Positions 1-7,754 of a stretch of 64,000 nucleotides of DNA are shown here, one piece after another. Each line of letters opens with the position of its first letter. Positions within the stretch are counted from its first letter, which is position 1. The stretch comes from Betaproteobacteria bacterium (lineage in GTDB: Bacteria > Pseudomonadota > Gammaproteobacteria > Burkholderiales > Casimicrobiaceae). Under the pieces are notes generated by a model, which had not been told where the DNA came from, ran no database searches, and was given only the letters and a program-made list of their open reading frames with translations. Position numbers and translations under genes: made by a program. Where the stretch lies: the NCBI GenBank assembly GCA_016716425.1, contig JADJWJ010000012.1:66293-130292 (forward strand), in the 5' to 3' direction.

Positions 1-40
1 CACGCCGCGCGACTGCAGCAAGGAGTCCTGATCGCATCGC

Positions 41-210
41 GCAGCACCCCCTCACCCCGACCCTCTCCCCCTTCCGGGGGCGAGGGAGCGTCAGGCGAGG
101 GGCGCAGCACGCAGCACCCTCCCTCTCCCGCTTGCGGGAGAGGGTTGGGGTGAGGGCCCACCCTCACCCCAGCCCTCTGCCCCGGGCACGGCCCGGGGGA
201 GAGGGGGAGG
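41..210. repeat. REP-like palindromic repeats, family A (CCCTCTCCCC/GGGGAGAGGG)
   Basis: This stretch holds three half-elements with the core CCCTCACCCC..CCCTCTCCC followed by its inverse GGGAGAGGG..GGGGTGAGGG. The same family recurs at 12041-12213, 41434-41546, 51182-51286 and 55991-56033. A possible tail of an upstream gene ends in TGA at 29-31, so the element would begin just after a stop codon, as the other copies do. No gene is visible in bases 32-244. Confidence 0.8.
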
Positions 211-345
211 GCACCACGCGCGCCAATCCGAACTCGGATCGTCCATGTCCACCGCCACTGCCACCGCACCGCGACCGCGCAGCCCGCTGCCGCGAAGTAC
301 CTGTCGATCAACAACATCGAGGTCATCTACGACCACGTCATTCTC

Positions 346-1092
346 GTGTTGAAAGGCGTGTCGCTCGAGGTGTCCGAGGGCAAGATCGTCGCGCTGCTCG
401 GCGCCAACGGCGCGGGCAAGAGCACGACGCTGAAGTCGATCTCCAACCTGCTGGCCGCCGAGCGCGGCGACGTCACCAAGGGCACGATCGAGTTCAAGGG
501 CAAGCGCGTCGACAAGCTGACGACGAACGAACTCGTGCGGATGGGCGTGTGCCAGGTGATGGAGGGCCGGCACTGCTTCCAGCACCTGACCGTCGAGGAG
601 AACCTGCTGACCGGCGCGTTCACGCGCAAGGTCTCCCGGGCGGAACTGGCCGCGGCGCTCGAACGCGTGTACCACTACTTCCCGCGGCTGAAGCAGCGGC
701 GGACGAGCCAGTCGGGCTACACGTCCGGCGGCGAGCAGCAGATGACGGCGGTCGGCCGCGCGCTGATGGCGCAGCCGTCGATGATCCTGCTGGACGAGCC
801 GTCGATGGGGCTCGCGCCGCAGATCGTCGACGAGATCTTCCAGATCGTGCAGGACCTGAACACGAAGGAAAAGGTGTCGTTCCTGCTCGCCGAGCAGAAC
901 ACCATGGTCGCGCTGCGTTACGCGGACTACGGCTACATCCTGGAGAACGGGCGCGTCGTGATGGACGGCGCGGCGAAGGACCTCGCGGCCAACGAGGACG
1001 TGAAGGAGTTCTACCTCGGCCTGTCCTCGGGCGGCCGCAAGTCGTTCCGCGACGTCAAGCACTACCGCCGCCGCAAGCGCTGGCTGGCCTGA
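346..1092 (+). CDS. livF: ABC transporter ATP-binding protein, LivF type (N-terminus apparently frameshifted)
   Basis: ATPase subunit of a branched-chain-amino-acid-type (HAAT) importer, which powers uptake at the inner membrane. Visible are the Walker A motif GANGAGKST (near base 400), the signature SGGEQQM (about 727) and Walker B ILLDEPSMGLAP (about 783). The LivF core resumes upstream of the only usable in-frame start (GTG 346): codons from 298 read YLSINNIEVIYDH, as LivF proteins do. A natural ATG at 245 (MSTATATA) is in the wrong frame. One missing base between 245 and 298 would join them, so the true gene is probably 245-1092. No permease or binding-protein genes are in view; they may lie upstream of the window. 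The acyl-CoA ligase downstream suggests uptake of an aromatic or fatty acid rather than an amino acid, which is inference. Confidence 0.85.
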   Translation: MLKGVSLEVSEGKIVALLGANGAGKSTTLKSISNLLAAERGDVTKGTIEFKGKRVDKLTTNELVRMGVCQVMEGRHCFQHLTVEENLLTGAFTRKVSRAELAAALERVYHYFPRLKQRRTSQSGYTSGGEQQMTAVGRALMAQPSMILLDEPSMGLAPQIVDEIFQIVQDLNTKEKVSFLLAEQNTMVALRYADYGYILENGRVVMDGAAKDLAANEDVKEFYLGLSSGGRKSFRDVKHYRRRKRWLA

Positions 1093-1153
1093 CGGGAGCG
1101 CACCGCGCCCGGGCTGCTGCACGCGTCGGCGCGGGAGGCCGGGCAGACGGACC

Positions 1154-1531
1154 ATGAACATCGACTCGCTGCGCAAGTTCTGCGCGACGCTCCCCGGCGC
1201 GACGGTGGATGTGAAGTGGGGCGCCGACGAGTGTCACAGCGTCGGCGGCCGCATGTTCGCCGTGTTCCGCGTCGCCGGCGGCAAGGCGACGAAGCTCTCG
1301 TTCAAGTGCGAGCCGTCGCGTTTCCTCGAACTCACCGACCTGCCGGGCATCGTGCCGGCCCCGTACCTCGCGCGCGCGCACTGGGTGCAGGTGACCGACG
1401 CGCGCGCTCTCGCGGACGCACAGGCGCGAGAGCTCGTCGCGCGCTCCCATTCGCTCGTCCACGCCAAGCTGACCCGGCGCGATCGCGACGCGATCGCCGC
1501 CGCCACCCCGAAGCGGAAGGCTGCCCGATGA
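1154..1531 (+). CDS. MmcQ/YjbR family protein
   Basis: This 125-residue protein belongs to the MmcQ/YjbR family: small single-domain alpha/beta proteins with a CyaY-like fold, thought to bind DNA, of no settled role. The N-terminus MNIDSLRKFC, the central VKWGADECHSVGG and FRVAGGKATKLSFKC, and the C-terminal LVHAKLTRRDRDAI are all typical, and the length is normal for the family. It starts 62 bases after the LivF gene. Its stop overlaps the ATG of the next gene (ATGA at 1528-1531), so it is very probably co-transcribed and translationally coupled with the ligase gene. Confidence 0.85.
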   Translation: MNIDSLRKFCATLPGATVDVKWGADECHSVGGRMFAVFRVAGGKATKLSFKCEPSRFLELTDLPGIVPAPYLARAHWVQVTDARALADAQARELVARSHSLVHAKLTRRDRDAIAAATPKRKAAR

Positions 1532-2766
1532 CCGAACATTTCGACCTGCTGGAAACGCGCGACCCCGAGCTGCGCGAGCGCGAGCAGATGGCGGCGCTGC
1601 GACGCATGGTGGCGCACGCGCGCGCAAGCGCGCCGGCGTCGGCGCAGCTGCTCGCGGACGTCGACCCCGAAGCGTTGACGTCGCGCGAAGCGTTGGCGCG
1701 GCTGCCGGTCACGCGCAAGTCGGAGCTCCTCGACCTGCAGCGGGCGCGGCGGCCGTTCGGCGGCTTCGCGGCGACCCGCTGGGGCGCGGCGCGGCGCGTG
1801 TTCGCGAGCCCCGGCCCGCTGTACGAACCCGAAGGCGCCCGCCCGGACTACTGGCGGCTGGCGCGCGCGCTGTTCGCGGCCGGCTTCCGCGCCGGCGACC
1901 TCGTGCACAACTGCTTCTCCTACCACCTGGCGCCCGCGGGCTCGATGCTCGAAACGGGTGCGCACGCGCTGGGCTGCACGGTGTTCCCCGGCGGCACCGG
2001 GCAGACCGAGCTGCAGGTGCAGGCGATGGCGGACTTGAAGCCCGCCGGTTACGTCGGCACGCCGTCGTTCCTGAAGATCATCCTCGAGAAGGCCGACGAG
2101 CAGGGTGTCGCGCTGCCGTCGCTCGCGAAGGCGCTCGTCTCGGGCGAGGCGTTTCCTCCGAGCCTGCGCGACGCGCTCGCCGCACGCGGCATCGCGGGCT
2201 ACCAGGCGTACGCGACGGCGGACCTGGGCTGCATCGCCTACGAGTCGCCGGCACGCGAGGGGCTCGTCGTCGAAGAGGGCGTGCTGGTCGAGATCGTGCG
2301 CCCCGGCACCGGCGACCCGGTCGCGCCGGGCGAGGTCGGCGAAGTCGTCGTGACGGCGCTCGCGAACGTCGACTACCCGCTGATCCGGTTCGGCACCGGC
2401 GACCTGTCCGCGCTGCTGCCGGGCGTGTCCCCGTGCGGCCGCACGAACATGCGGATCAAGGGCTGGATGGGCCGTGCGGACCAGACGACCAAGGTGAAAG
2501 GCATGTTCGTCCACCCGTCGCAGGTCGCGGCGATCGCGAAGCGGCACCCGGAGGTCGGCCGCGCGCGGCTCGTCGTCGACAACCCGGACGGCAACGACCG
2601 GATGACGCTGCACGTGGAGGTGCGCGACAACGCATCGTCGCACGCCGAGGCGATCGTCGCGTCGATCCGCGAAGTCACCAAGCTGCGCGGCGAGGTCGCC
2701 TTTCGCGCGCCGGGTGAACTGCCCAACGACGGCAAGGTCATCGACGACGTGCGGAAGTACGTGTGA
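1528..2766 (+). CDS. phenylacetate-CoA ligase-like AMP-forming acyl-CoA synthetase
   Basis: A 412-residue adenylate-forming enzyme of the PaaK branch, predicted to activate a carboxylic acid with ATP and load it onto CoA in the cytoplasm. Supporting sequence: the N-terminal RLPVTRKSELLDLQ, the PaaK-like FNxxSYHLxPAG equivalent (NCFSYHLAPAG), TPSFLKIILEKA, YATADLGCIAYES in the adenylate-binding region, and the C-terminal RADQTTKVKGMFVHPSQV hinge. It ends with GKVIDDVRKYV. The ATG at 1528 overlaps the stop of the MmcQ gene. The neighbouring LivF-type ATPase suggests uptake followed by CoA activation of the same acid. The exact substrate cannot be read from the sequence. Confidence 0.85.
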   Translation: MTEHFDLLETRDPELREREQMAALRRMVAHARASAPASAQLLADVDPEALTSREALARLPVTRKSELLDLQRARRPFGGFAATRWGAARRVFASPGPLYEPEGARPDYWRLARALFAAGFRAGDLVHNCFSYHLAPAGSMLETGAHALGCTVFPGGTGQTELQVQAMADLKPAGYVGTPSFLKIILEKADEQGVALPSLAKALVSGEAFPPSLRDALAARGIAGYQAYATADLGCIAYESPAREGLVVEEGVLVEIVRPGTGDPVAPGEVGEVVVTALANVDYPLIRFGTGDLSALLPGVSPCGRTNMRIKGWMGRADQTTKVKGMFVHPSQVAAIAKRHPEVGRARLVVDNPDGNDRMTLHVEVRDNASSHAEAIVASIREVTKLRGEVAFRAPGELPNDGKVIDDVRKYV

Positions 2767-3034
2767 GCAAAGCGGGCGAGGCGCAGCGCGACCGAGCGCG
2801 CCGACACACCGGCGCTTTGGCGCGCGTGAACGGGGCAACGAGGCGCGAGTAGCGACGCGGGCAGCCTGCGAGGGGCCCCGTTGCGCGAAGCGCAATGGGA
2901 ATCGACGGCAATCGCGAATCGGCGCCTGCGATCGGCGCGTGCCCGTCGGTGACGCGGCATCGAGTCGAGGAGGCCGCCGCGCAGCGGGCGTGCTAGGATC
3001 CGATGCGTCGAGTCACCACGTCGAAGAGTGCACC

Positions 3035-3682
3035 GTGCCCGAAGACTCTGCCGCCGGCGCCTCCGCCCCGCTCGAACAGGAGACGCTGCGCGCGATCGCG
3101 GCTTCCGGCGTCGTCCGCCAGTACCCGAAGCAGACGATCCTGATCCACGAGGGCGACGTCGGCGACTCGCTGTACGTGATCCTCGCCGGGCGCGTGAAGG
3201 TCTACGCGAGCAACGCCGCGGGCCGCGAGGTCGTCCTCAACTTCCACGGCCCCGGCGAGTACGTGGGCGAGATGTCGCTCGACGGCGCGCCGCGCTCGGC
3301 GTCGGTGATCACCGTCGAGCCGACGACCTGCGCGATCGTCAACCGCGCGCAGTTCCGGGACTTCCTCGCCGCCAATCCGGACTTCGCGCAGCACCTCATC
3401 CGCACGCTGATCCGGCGCGCGCGCTCGGCGACCGAGAACGTGAAGAGCCTCGCGTTGTCCGACGTCTACGGACGGCTGGTGCGGCTCGTCAACGCGCTGG
3501 CGGTCGACGTCGGTGGCCGCCTGACGGTGCGCGAGAAGCTCACGCACCAGGACATCGCCGACCGCGTCGGCGCCTCGCGCGACATGATTGGCAAACTGCT
3601 GAAGGACTTGGTCGCCGGCGGCTATCTGCTCGTCGAGGACCGGCAGATCACGATCCTGAAGAAGCTGCCGCCGGGCTGGTAG
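3035..3682 (+). CDS. Crp/Fnr family transcriptional regulator
   Basis: A 215-residue regulator with a cyclic-nucleotide-binding-like beta-barrel (about residues 10-130, with IHEGDVGDSLYVILAGRVKV and GEYVGEMSLDGAPRSASV) and a C-terminal winged helix (about 150-212, LTHQDIADRVGASRDMIGKLLKDL). It lacks the N-terminal cysteines of Fnr, so it is not an Fe-S oxygen sensor of that type. Residues typical of cAMP contact are only partly matched, so the ligand is unknown. The GTG at 3035 was chosen because it precedes PEDSAAGAS and the domain directly, and upstream in-frame sequence looks non-coding. The 268 bases before it carry only GC-rich imperfect inverted repeats. It stands alone. Confidence 0.85.
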   Translation: MPEDSAAGASAPLEQETLRAIAASGVVRQYPKQTILIHEGDVGDSLYVILAGRVKVYASNAAGREVVLNFHGPGEYVGEMSLDGAPRSASVITVEPTTCAIVNRAQFRDFLAANPDFAQHLIRTLIRRARSATENVKSLALSDVYGRLVRLVNALAVDVGGRLTVREKLTHQDIADRVGASRDMIGKLLKDLVAGGYLLVEDRQITILKKLPPGW

Positions 3683-3737
3683 GCCGCCGGCGCGCCGGCG
3701 GCCCGGCCGGCGAAGATTCCGCTGTCCCGCGGCGGAA

Positions 3738-3903
3738 CGGGGGTCAGACTCGAGTTTCGCGTTCGGTCGGCGGTGAATCCCGCGGGCGCGCTGCGAATCT
3801 GACCCCTATGCACTACACGGCGGCGCGCTGCGAAGTTCGAATCTGACCTCTATGCGCTACACGGCGGCGCGCTGCGACGTTCGAATCTGACCCCTCTGCA
3901 CTA
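3738..3903. repeat. REP-like repeat, family B, with 44-bp tandem copies
   Basis: The left part (about 3738-3760) carries GGGGTCAGACTCGAGTTTCG. It is followed by copies of its inverse (CGAATCTGACCCC) in a 44-bp tandem unit starting at 3795, 3839 and 3883; the last copy is partial. The final copy runs into the stop codon of the minus-strand dehydrogenase gene (CTA at 3901-3903). The same GGGTCAG..CTGACCC theme appears at 45493, 48654 and 49502. Confidence 0.8.
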
Positions 3904-5379
3904 CAGCCCGAAGCAGATGTACTTGACCTCGACGTACTCGTCGATGCCGTAGTACGAGCCCTCGCGGCCGAGGCCCGACTGCTTGACGCCGCCGAAAGGC
4001 GCGACCTGCGTGGTGATGAGCCCGGTGTTGACGCCGACCATGCCGGCCTCGAGCGCTTCGGCGATGCGCCACGCGCGGCCGATGTCGCGGCTGTAGAAGT
4101 ACGACGCCAGGCCGAACTCGCTGTCGTTGGCGAGGCTTATCACCTCGGCGTCGTCGCGGAAGCGGATCAGCGGCGCGACCGGGCCAAACGTCTCCTCGGA
4201 GAAGATCTGCATTTCGCGCGTGACGTCGGCGAGCACGGTCGGCTCGTAGAAGTTGCCGCCGAGCGCGTGGCGGCGGCCGCCGTGCACGACGCGCGCGCCG
4301 CGGGCCTTCGCATCGGCGACGTGCGCCTCGACCTTCGCGAGCGCCTCGGCGTTGATGAGCGGCCCTTGCGTCACGCCGGCCTCGGTGCCGGGGCCGACCT
4401 TGAGCGCGGCGACCCGCGCGGCGAGCTTCGCCGCGAACGCGTCGTAGACGCGGTCCTGCACGAAGAACCGGTTGGCGCAGACGCATGTCTGCCCGGTGTT
4501 GCGGTACTTGGAGACGATGGCGCCCTCGGCGGCCGCGTCGAGGTCCGCGTCGTCGAACACGATGAACGGCGCGTTGCCGCCGAGTTCCAGCGAGAGTTTC
4601 TTCACCGTCGGCGCGACCTGCCGCATCAGCAGCCGCCCGACCTCGGTCGAGCCGGTGAACGAGAGCTTGCGTACGGTCGGGTTCGAGCACAGTTCGCCGC
4701 CGATCGCCGGCGCGTCGCCGGTGACGACGTTGAGCACGCCCCTCGGAAACCCCGCGCGATGGGCGAGCTCGGCGAGCGCGAGCGCCGAGTAGGGCGTGGC
4801 TTCCGCCGGCTTGATCACGACGGTGCAGCCGGCGGCCAGCGCCGGCGCCACCTTGCGCGTGATCATCGAGCACGGGAAGTTCCACGGCGTGATCGCCGCG
4901 CACACGCCGACCGGCTCCTTGACGACGACCAGCCGGCGGTCGGCGCCGACGGTCGGGATGACATCGCCGTACACGCGCTTGCCTTCCTCGGCGAACCACT
5001 CGACGTACGCGGCGCCGATCGCGATCTCGGCGTTCGCCTCGGCAAGCGGCTTGCCCTGCTCGGTGGTGAGGATGAGCGCCAGGTCGCCGGCGTGCTCCAG
5101 CATGAGTTCGTACCACCTGCGCACGATCGCGCAGCGATCCTTCGCGAGCATCGCGCGCCACGCGGGAAACGCCGCCGCGGCGGCGGCGATCGCGCGCCGT
5201 GTCTCGGCGGCACCGCACACGGGCATCGTGCCGGTGGCATGGCCGGTCGCGGGGTCGACGACGTCCCACGTGGCGCCGTCGTCGGCGTCGTGCCAGCCGC
5301 CGTCGATGTAGCACTGCATGCGCAGCAGTCCGGGGTCCGCCAGCGCGGGTGCCGCGCGTTGGATCGTGTCGGGAGCCAT
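3901..5379 (-). CDS. gabD: NAD(P)-dependent succinate-semialdehyde dehydrogenase family protein
   Basis: A 492-residue aldehyde dehydrogenase that oxidises an aldehyde, most likely succinate semialdehyde, to the acid using NAD(P). Conserved parts are visible in order: ITPWNFPCSMITRKVAPAL, KPAEATPYSALALAELA, SFTGSTEVGRLLM, the general-base LELGGNAPFIVFDDAD, the catalytic cysteine in GQTCVCANRFFV (about residue 300), and EETFGPVAPL near the C-terminus. These match GabD better than other ALDH classes. The ATG at 5379 has a strong GGAGG upstream, so the longer in-frame extension is not needed. The stop codon lies inside a 44-bp repeat unit. It is monocistronic, with uppP upstream on the same strand. 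Confidence 0.9.
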   Translation of the reverse strand: MAPDTIQRAAPALADPGLLRMQCYIDGGWHDADDGATWDVVDPATGHATGTMPVCGAAETRRAIAAAAAAFPAWRAMLAKDRCAIVRRWYELMLEHAGDLALILTTEQGKPLAEANAEIAIGAAYVEWFAEEGKRVYGDVIPTVGADRRLVVVKEPVGVCAAITPWNFPCSMITRKVAPALAAGCTVVIKPAEATPYSALALAELAHRAGFPRGVLNVVTGDAPAIGGELCSNPTVRKLSFTGSTEVGRLLMRQVAPTVKKLSLELGGNAPFIVFDDADLDAAAEGAIVSKYRNTGQTCVCANRFFVQDRVYDAFAAKLAARVAALKVGPGTEAGVTQGPLINAEALAKVEAHVADAKARGARVVHGGRRHALGGNFYEPTVLADVTREMQIFSEETFGPVAPLIRFRDDAEVISLANDSEFGLASYFYSRDIGRAWRIAEALEAGMVGVNTGLITTQVAPFGGVKQSGLGREGSYYGIDEYVEVKYICFGL

Positions 5380-5420
5380 GTTTACCTCCGGTGGAAGCGT
5401 GTCATTCGGCGGCGCCGCGT

Positions 5421-6254
5421 CTATTCCCAGCGCACGACGCCGGTCCATGCGGTGACGAGAATCAACGCGCCGAACGCGATGCGGTACCACGCGAACGGCG
5501 TGAAGTCGTGCTGGCTCACATAGCGCAGAAGCCAGCGCACGCACAGGAACGCGGAGACGAACGCCGCCGCGAATCCCGTGCCGAACGCGAACAGGTCCGC
5601 GTTCGCCAGCAATTCGCGGTTCTTCACTGATTCATACACGCATGCGGCGAGCAGCGTCGGGATCGCGAGAAAGAACGAGAATTCGGTCGCCGCGCGGCGG
5701 GACAGGCCGAACAGCATGCCGCCGATGATCGTGGCGCCCGACCGCGACGTGCCGGGAATCAGCGCGAACGCCTGCGCCAGGCCGACCTTGAGCGCGTCGG
5801 ACCACCGCATCGCGTCGACGTCGTCGATACGGGCGGCGTCGGGATGCGCGCGCTGCCGGCGCTCGGCCCACAGGATGACGAAGGCGCCGGCGACGAAGGC
5901 GATCGCCACGGGAACCGGCGCGAACAGCCATGCCTTGATGTACTTGCCGAACAGCAGGCCGAGCCCCGCCGCGGGCACGAAGGCGATGACGAGGTTGGCG
6001 ACGAAGCGGTTGGCGCGCGGCTCGCGGAACAGGCCGCGCGCGACGGAGGCAAGGCGCAACCGGAACTCCCAGCACACGGCGAGAATCGCGCCCGCCTGGA
6101 TCACGATCTCGAACACCTTTGCGTGCTCGCCGGTGTAGCCGAGGAGCGAGCCGGCGACGATCAGGTGGCCGGTCGACGAGATCGGCAGGAACTCGGTCAG
6201 GCCTTCGACGATGCCGAGCAGCAGGGCGACGAGCAGGGAGGGCGCGGAATCCAA
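5421..6254 (-). CDS. uppP: undecaprenyl-diphosphatase UppP (BacA)
   Basis: A 277-residue polytopic inner-membrane enzyme that dephosphorylates undecaprenyl diphosphate to recycle the lipid carrier for peptidoglycan synthesis; extra copies give bacitracin resistance. Both family signatures are present: the glutamate-rich GIVEGLTEFLPISSTGHLI near the N-terminus and the phosphatase-like PGTSRSGATIIGG about residue 170. Around eight hydrophobic segments are visible. The best start is a TTG at 6254 immediately before the conserved N-terminus; no ATG lies close and the ribosome-binding site is weak. It lies 41 bases upstream of the gabD-type gene on the same strand, so they may be co-transcribed, although gabD has its own good RBS. 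Confidence 0.93.
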   Translation of the reverse strand: MDSAPSLLVALLLGIVEGLTEFLPISSTGHLIVAGSLLGYTGEHAKVFEIVIQAGAILAVCWEFRLRLASVARGLFREPRANRFVANLVIAFVPAAGLGLLFGKYIKAWLFAPVPVAIAFVAGAFVILWAERRQRAHPDAARIDDVDAMRWSDALKVGLAQAFALIPGTSRSGATIIGGMLFGLSRRAATEFSFFLAIPTLLAACVYESVKNRELLANADLFAFGTGFAAAFVSAFLCVRWLLRYVSQHDFTPFAWYRIAFGALILVTAWTGVVRWE

Positions 6255-6356
6255 GGAGACGGCAGCGGCCGGCGGCGGGACGAGCGCGCGGCGCCGGCGA
6301 TTGTCTCACATCGACGCGGATGCGCCGGCCGCCGCCGCGGCACCGCGGACCCCTTG

Positions 6357-6385
6357 TTGACCGTATAACTAATGAGCGATATAAT
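6357..6385 (+). promoter_or_regulatory. near-consensus sigma-70 promoter
   Basis: TTGACC (6357-6362), a 17-base spacer and TATAAT (6380-6385). This is the best housekeeping promoter seen in the window, and the AT-rich spacer stands out from the surrounding GC-rich sequence. TATA..TATA half-sites within 6364-6383 could form an operator. It faces the DUF2892-rhodanese pair. Confidence 0.75.
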
Positions 6386-6474
6386 GCCGCCACTGGCCGC
6401 GGATCGCGGCACGCGCTCGCAGGAGCGCTGTCCCGCGCCCGCGATTGCAACCCGACCTTTCGAGGAGCAGCGAC

Positions 6475-6669
6475 ATGACCGTGAACGTAGGCACGCTGGA
6501 CCGCACCATCCGCATCGTCGTGGGCGTCGCGCTGATCGCGCTGACGCTGGCCGGGACCATCGGCGCCTGGGGCTACATCGGCATCGTGCCGATCTTGACC
6601 GGGCTCTTCCGCTTCTGTCCCGCGTATACGCTGTTCGGCATCAAGACGTGCCCGATGACGAAGGGTTGA
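6475..6669 (+). CDS. DUF2892 family small membrane protein
   Basis: A 64-residue protein with two hydrophobic helices (about 14-32 and 36-50) and the family's features: an N-terminal VGTLDRTIRIVVGVALI, then GLFRFCPAYTLFGIKTCP with two cysteines. This is the membrane half of YgaP-type rhodaneses, here encoded as its own gene. The ATG at 6475 has GAGGAG just upstream. It sits about 90 bases below a strong promoter and directly before a rhodanese gene. In known systems DUF2892 proteins and rhodaneses occur together in sulfide or sulfane-sulfur handling operons, which is the likely role here. Confidence 0.9.
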   Translation: MTVNVGTLDRTIRIVVGVALIALTLAGTIGAWGYIGIVPILTGLFRFCPAYTLFGIKTCPMTKG

Positions 6670-6735
6670 CGCGCGCGGCCGGAACGGCGAACTTCGCCGT
6701 TTGCGGCCATGCCGGATGCACCGGGGAACTGCACG

Positions 6736-7194
6736 ATGCCGCCTGAGCCGCACGACCGCGACACGATCTTCACGGCCGCGACGTTGCGCGCGCGCGAAGT
6801 GCACGCGCCGATGCAGGGACTGCTGACGCCGCGCGAAGCGCACGCGCTGTTCGCGGCCGGCGCAATCGACATCGTCGACACGCGCACGGCGGCCGAGCGC
6901 GACCTGATCGGCTACGTGCCGGGCAGCATTCACATCGAGTGGTACGACTATCCGGCGAAGGCGCGCAACCCGCATTTCATGGACCAGCTCGTGGCCCGGG
7001 TCGAGCCCGACCGGCCCGTCGCGTTCCTGTGCCGCAGCGGCGTGCGCTCGCACCACGCCGCGGCGCTCGCGACCAGCCACGGCTTCGTGGCCGCCTACAA
7101 CATCCTCGAAGGCTTCGAGGGCGACCGCAACCCCGACGGCCAGCGGCGCGTCAACGGCTGGCAGATGGCCGGGCTTCCCTGGCGGCAGGACTAG
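6736..7194 (+). CDS. rhodanese-like sulfurtransferase
   Basis: A single-domain rhodanese with the active-site loop CRSGVRSHHAA; the persulfide-forming cysteine is about residue 99 from this start. The N-terminal LLTPREAHALFAAGAIDIVDTR and C-terminal NILEGFEGD resemble the second rhodanese at 49611-49997, which shares the NPHF(M/V) and EGFEG/DGFEG blocks, so the two are paralogues. ATG 6736 is preceded by GGGGA; ATG 6709 and ATG 6811 are alternatives, the last being closest to the domain edge. It follows the DUF2892 gene by 66 bases and is probably in the same operon. The likely role is sulfane-sulfur transfer or sulfide detoxification; the acceptor is unknown. Confidence 0.87.
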   Translation: MPPEPHDRDTIFTAATLRAREVHAPMQGLLTPREAHALFAAGAIDIVDTRTAAERDLIGYVPGSIHIEWYDYPAKARNPHFMDQLVARVEPDRPVAFLCRSGVRSHHAAALATSHGFVAAYNILEGFEGDRNPDGQRRVNGWQMAGLPWRQD

Positions 7195-7269
7195 CGCCTC
7201 GTCCGCAAATCGCGCGTCGGGCCGCGGCGCGACCGCTCGCCGCGTTGCGTAGTCGGTCGCGGCGCGCCG

Positions 7270-7695
7270 TCAGGTCCCCGGGCTCTGCCGCCGCAGCTTC
7301 GCCAGCGTCTGGGCCACGAGGTCGTTGGTGTCCTCGGGGATGCGCCCCTGCGGCGTCATCCGGTCGACGACGTCGGGCAGCGCCTGCGCGAGTCCGCCGG
7401 CGGCGTCGTCGCGGGAGAGGCCGAGCTGCTGCGCGATCTCGCCCAGCTGCCCCTGGCCGAAGATCTGCGCCAGCACGTCGGCCGGAACCGCCTGATTCTG
7501 TCCGGTGCCGATCCACGACTGCGCCTGATCGCCGTAGCCGGCCTGCTGCATCTTCGCGAGCAGGCCCTCGATGCCGCCGTTGCGCTGCAGCAGCTGCAGC
7601 ACCAGCTGGACGACCTGGCCGCCGCCTTGCGCCTGCGGCGGCTGGCCGGCCGTGCCGCCCATCATGCTGCCGAGAAGTCCGTCGAGCAGTCCCAT
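7270..7695 (-). CDS. YidB/DUF937 family protein
   Basis: A 141-residue protein that starts MGLLDGLLGSMMGG, the standard YidB opening. It continues with a Gly/Gln-rich linker, then a helical domain (QLVLQLLQRNGGIEGLLAKMQQAG, DVLAQIFGQGQLGEIAQQLGLS). The second half resembles the DUF937 region with DVVDRMTPQGRIPE. The family is widespread and not well understood; it is cytoplasmic, and no enzymatic residues are evident. GAGG lies nine bases before ATG 7695. It is followed on the same strand, in the upstream direction, by the mechanosensitive channel gene, with 59 bases between them. Confidence 0.88.
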   Translation of the reverse strand: MGLLDGLLGSMMGGTAGQPPQAQGGGQVVQLVLQLLQRNGGIEGLLAKMQQAGYGDQAQSWIGTGQNQAVPADVLAQIFGQGQLGEIAQQLGLSRDDAAGGLAQALPDVVDRMTPQGRIPEDTNDLVAQTLAKLRRQSPGT

Positions 7696-7754
7696 CACGC
7701 ACCTCGCCTTCGTCGTCGATCGAAAACTCCGGGCGGGCGCGCCCGCCCGCGTGA

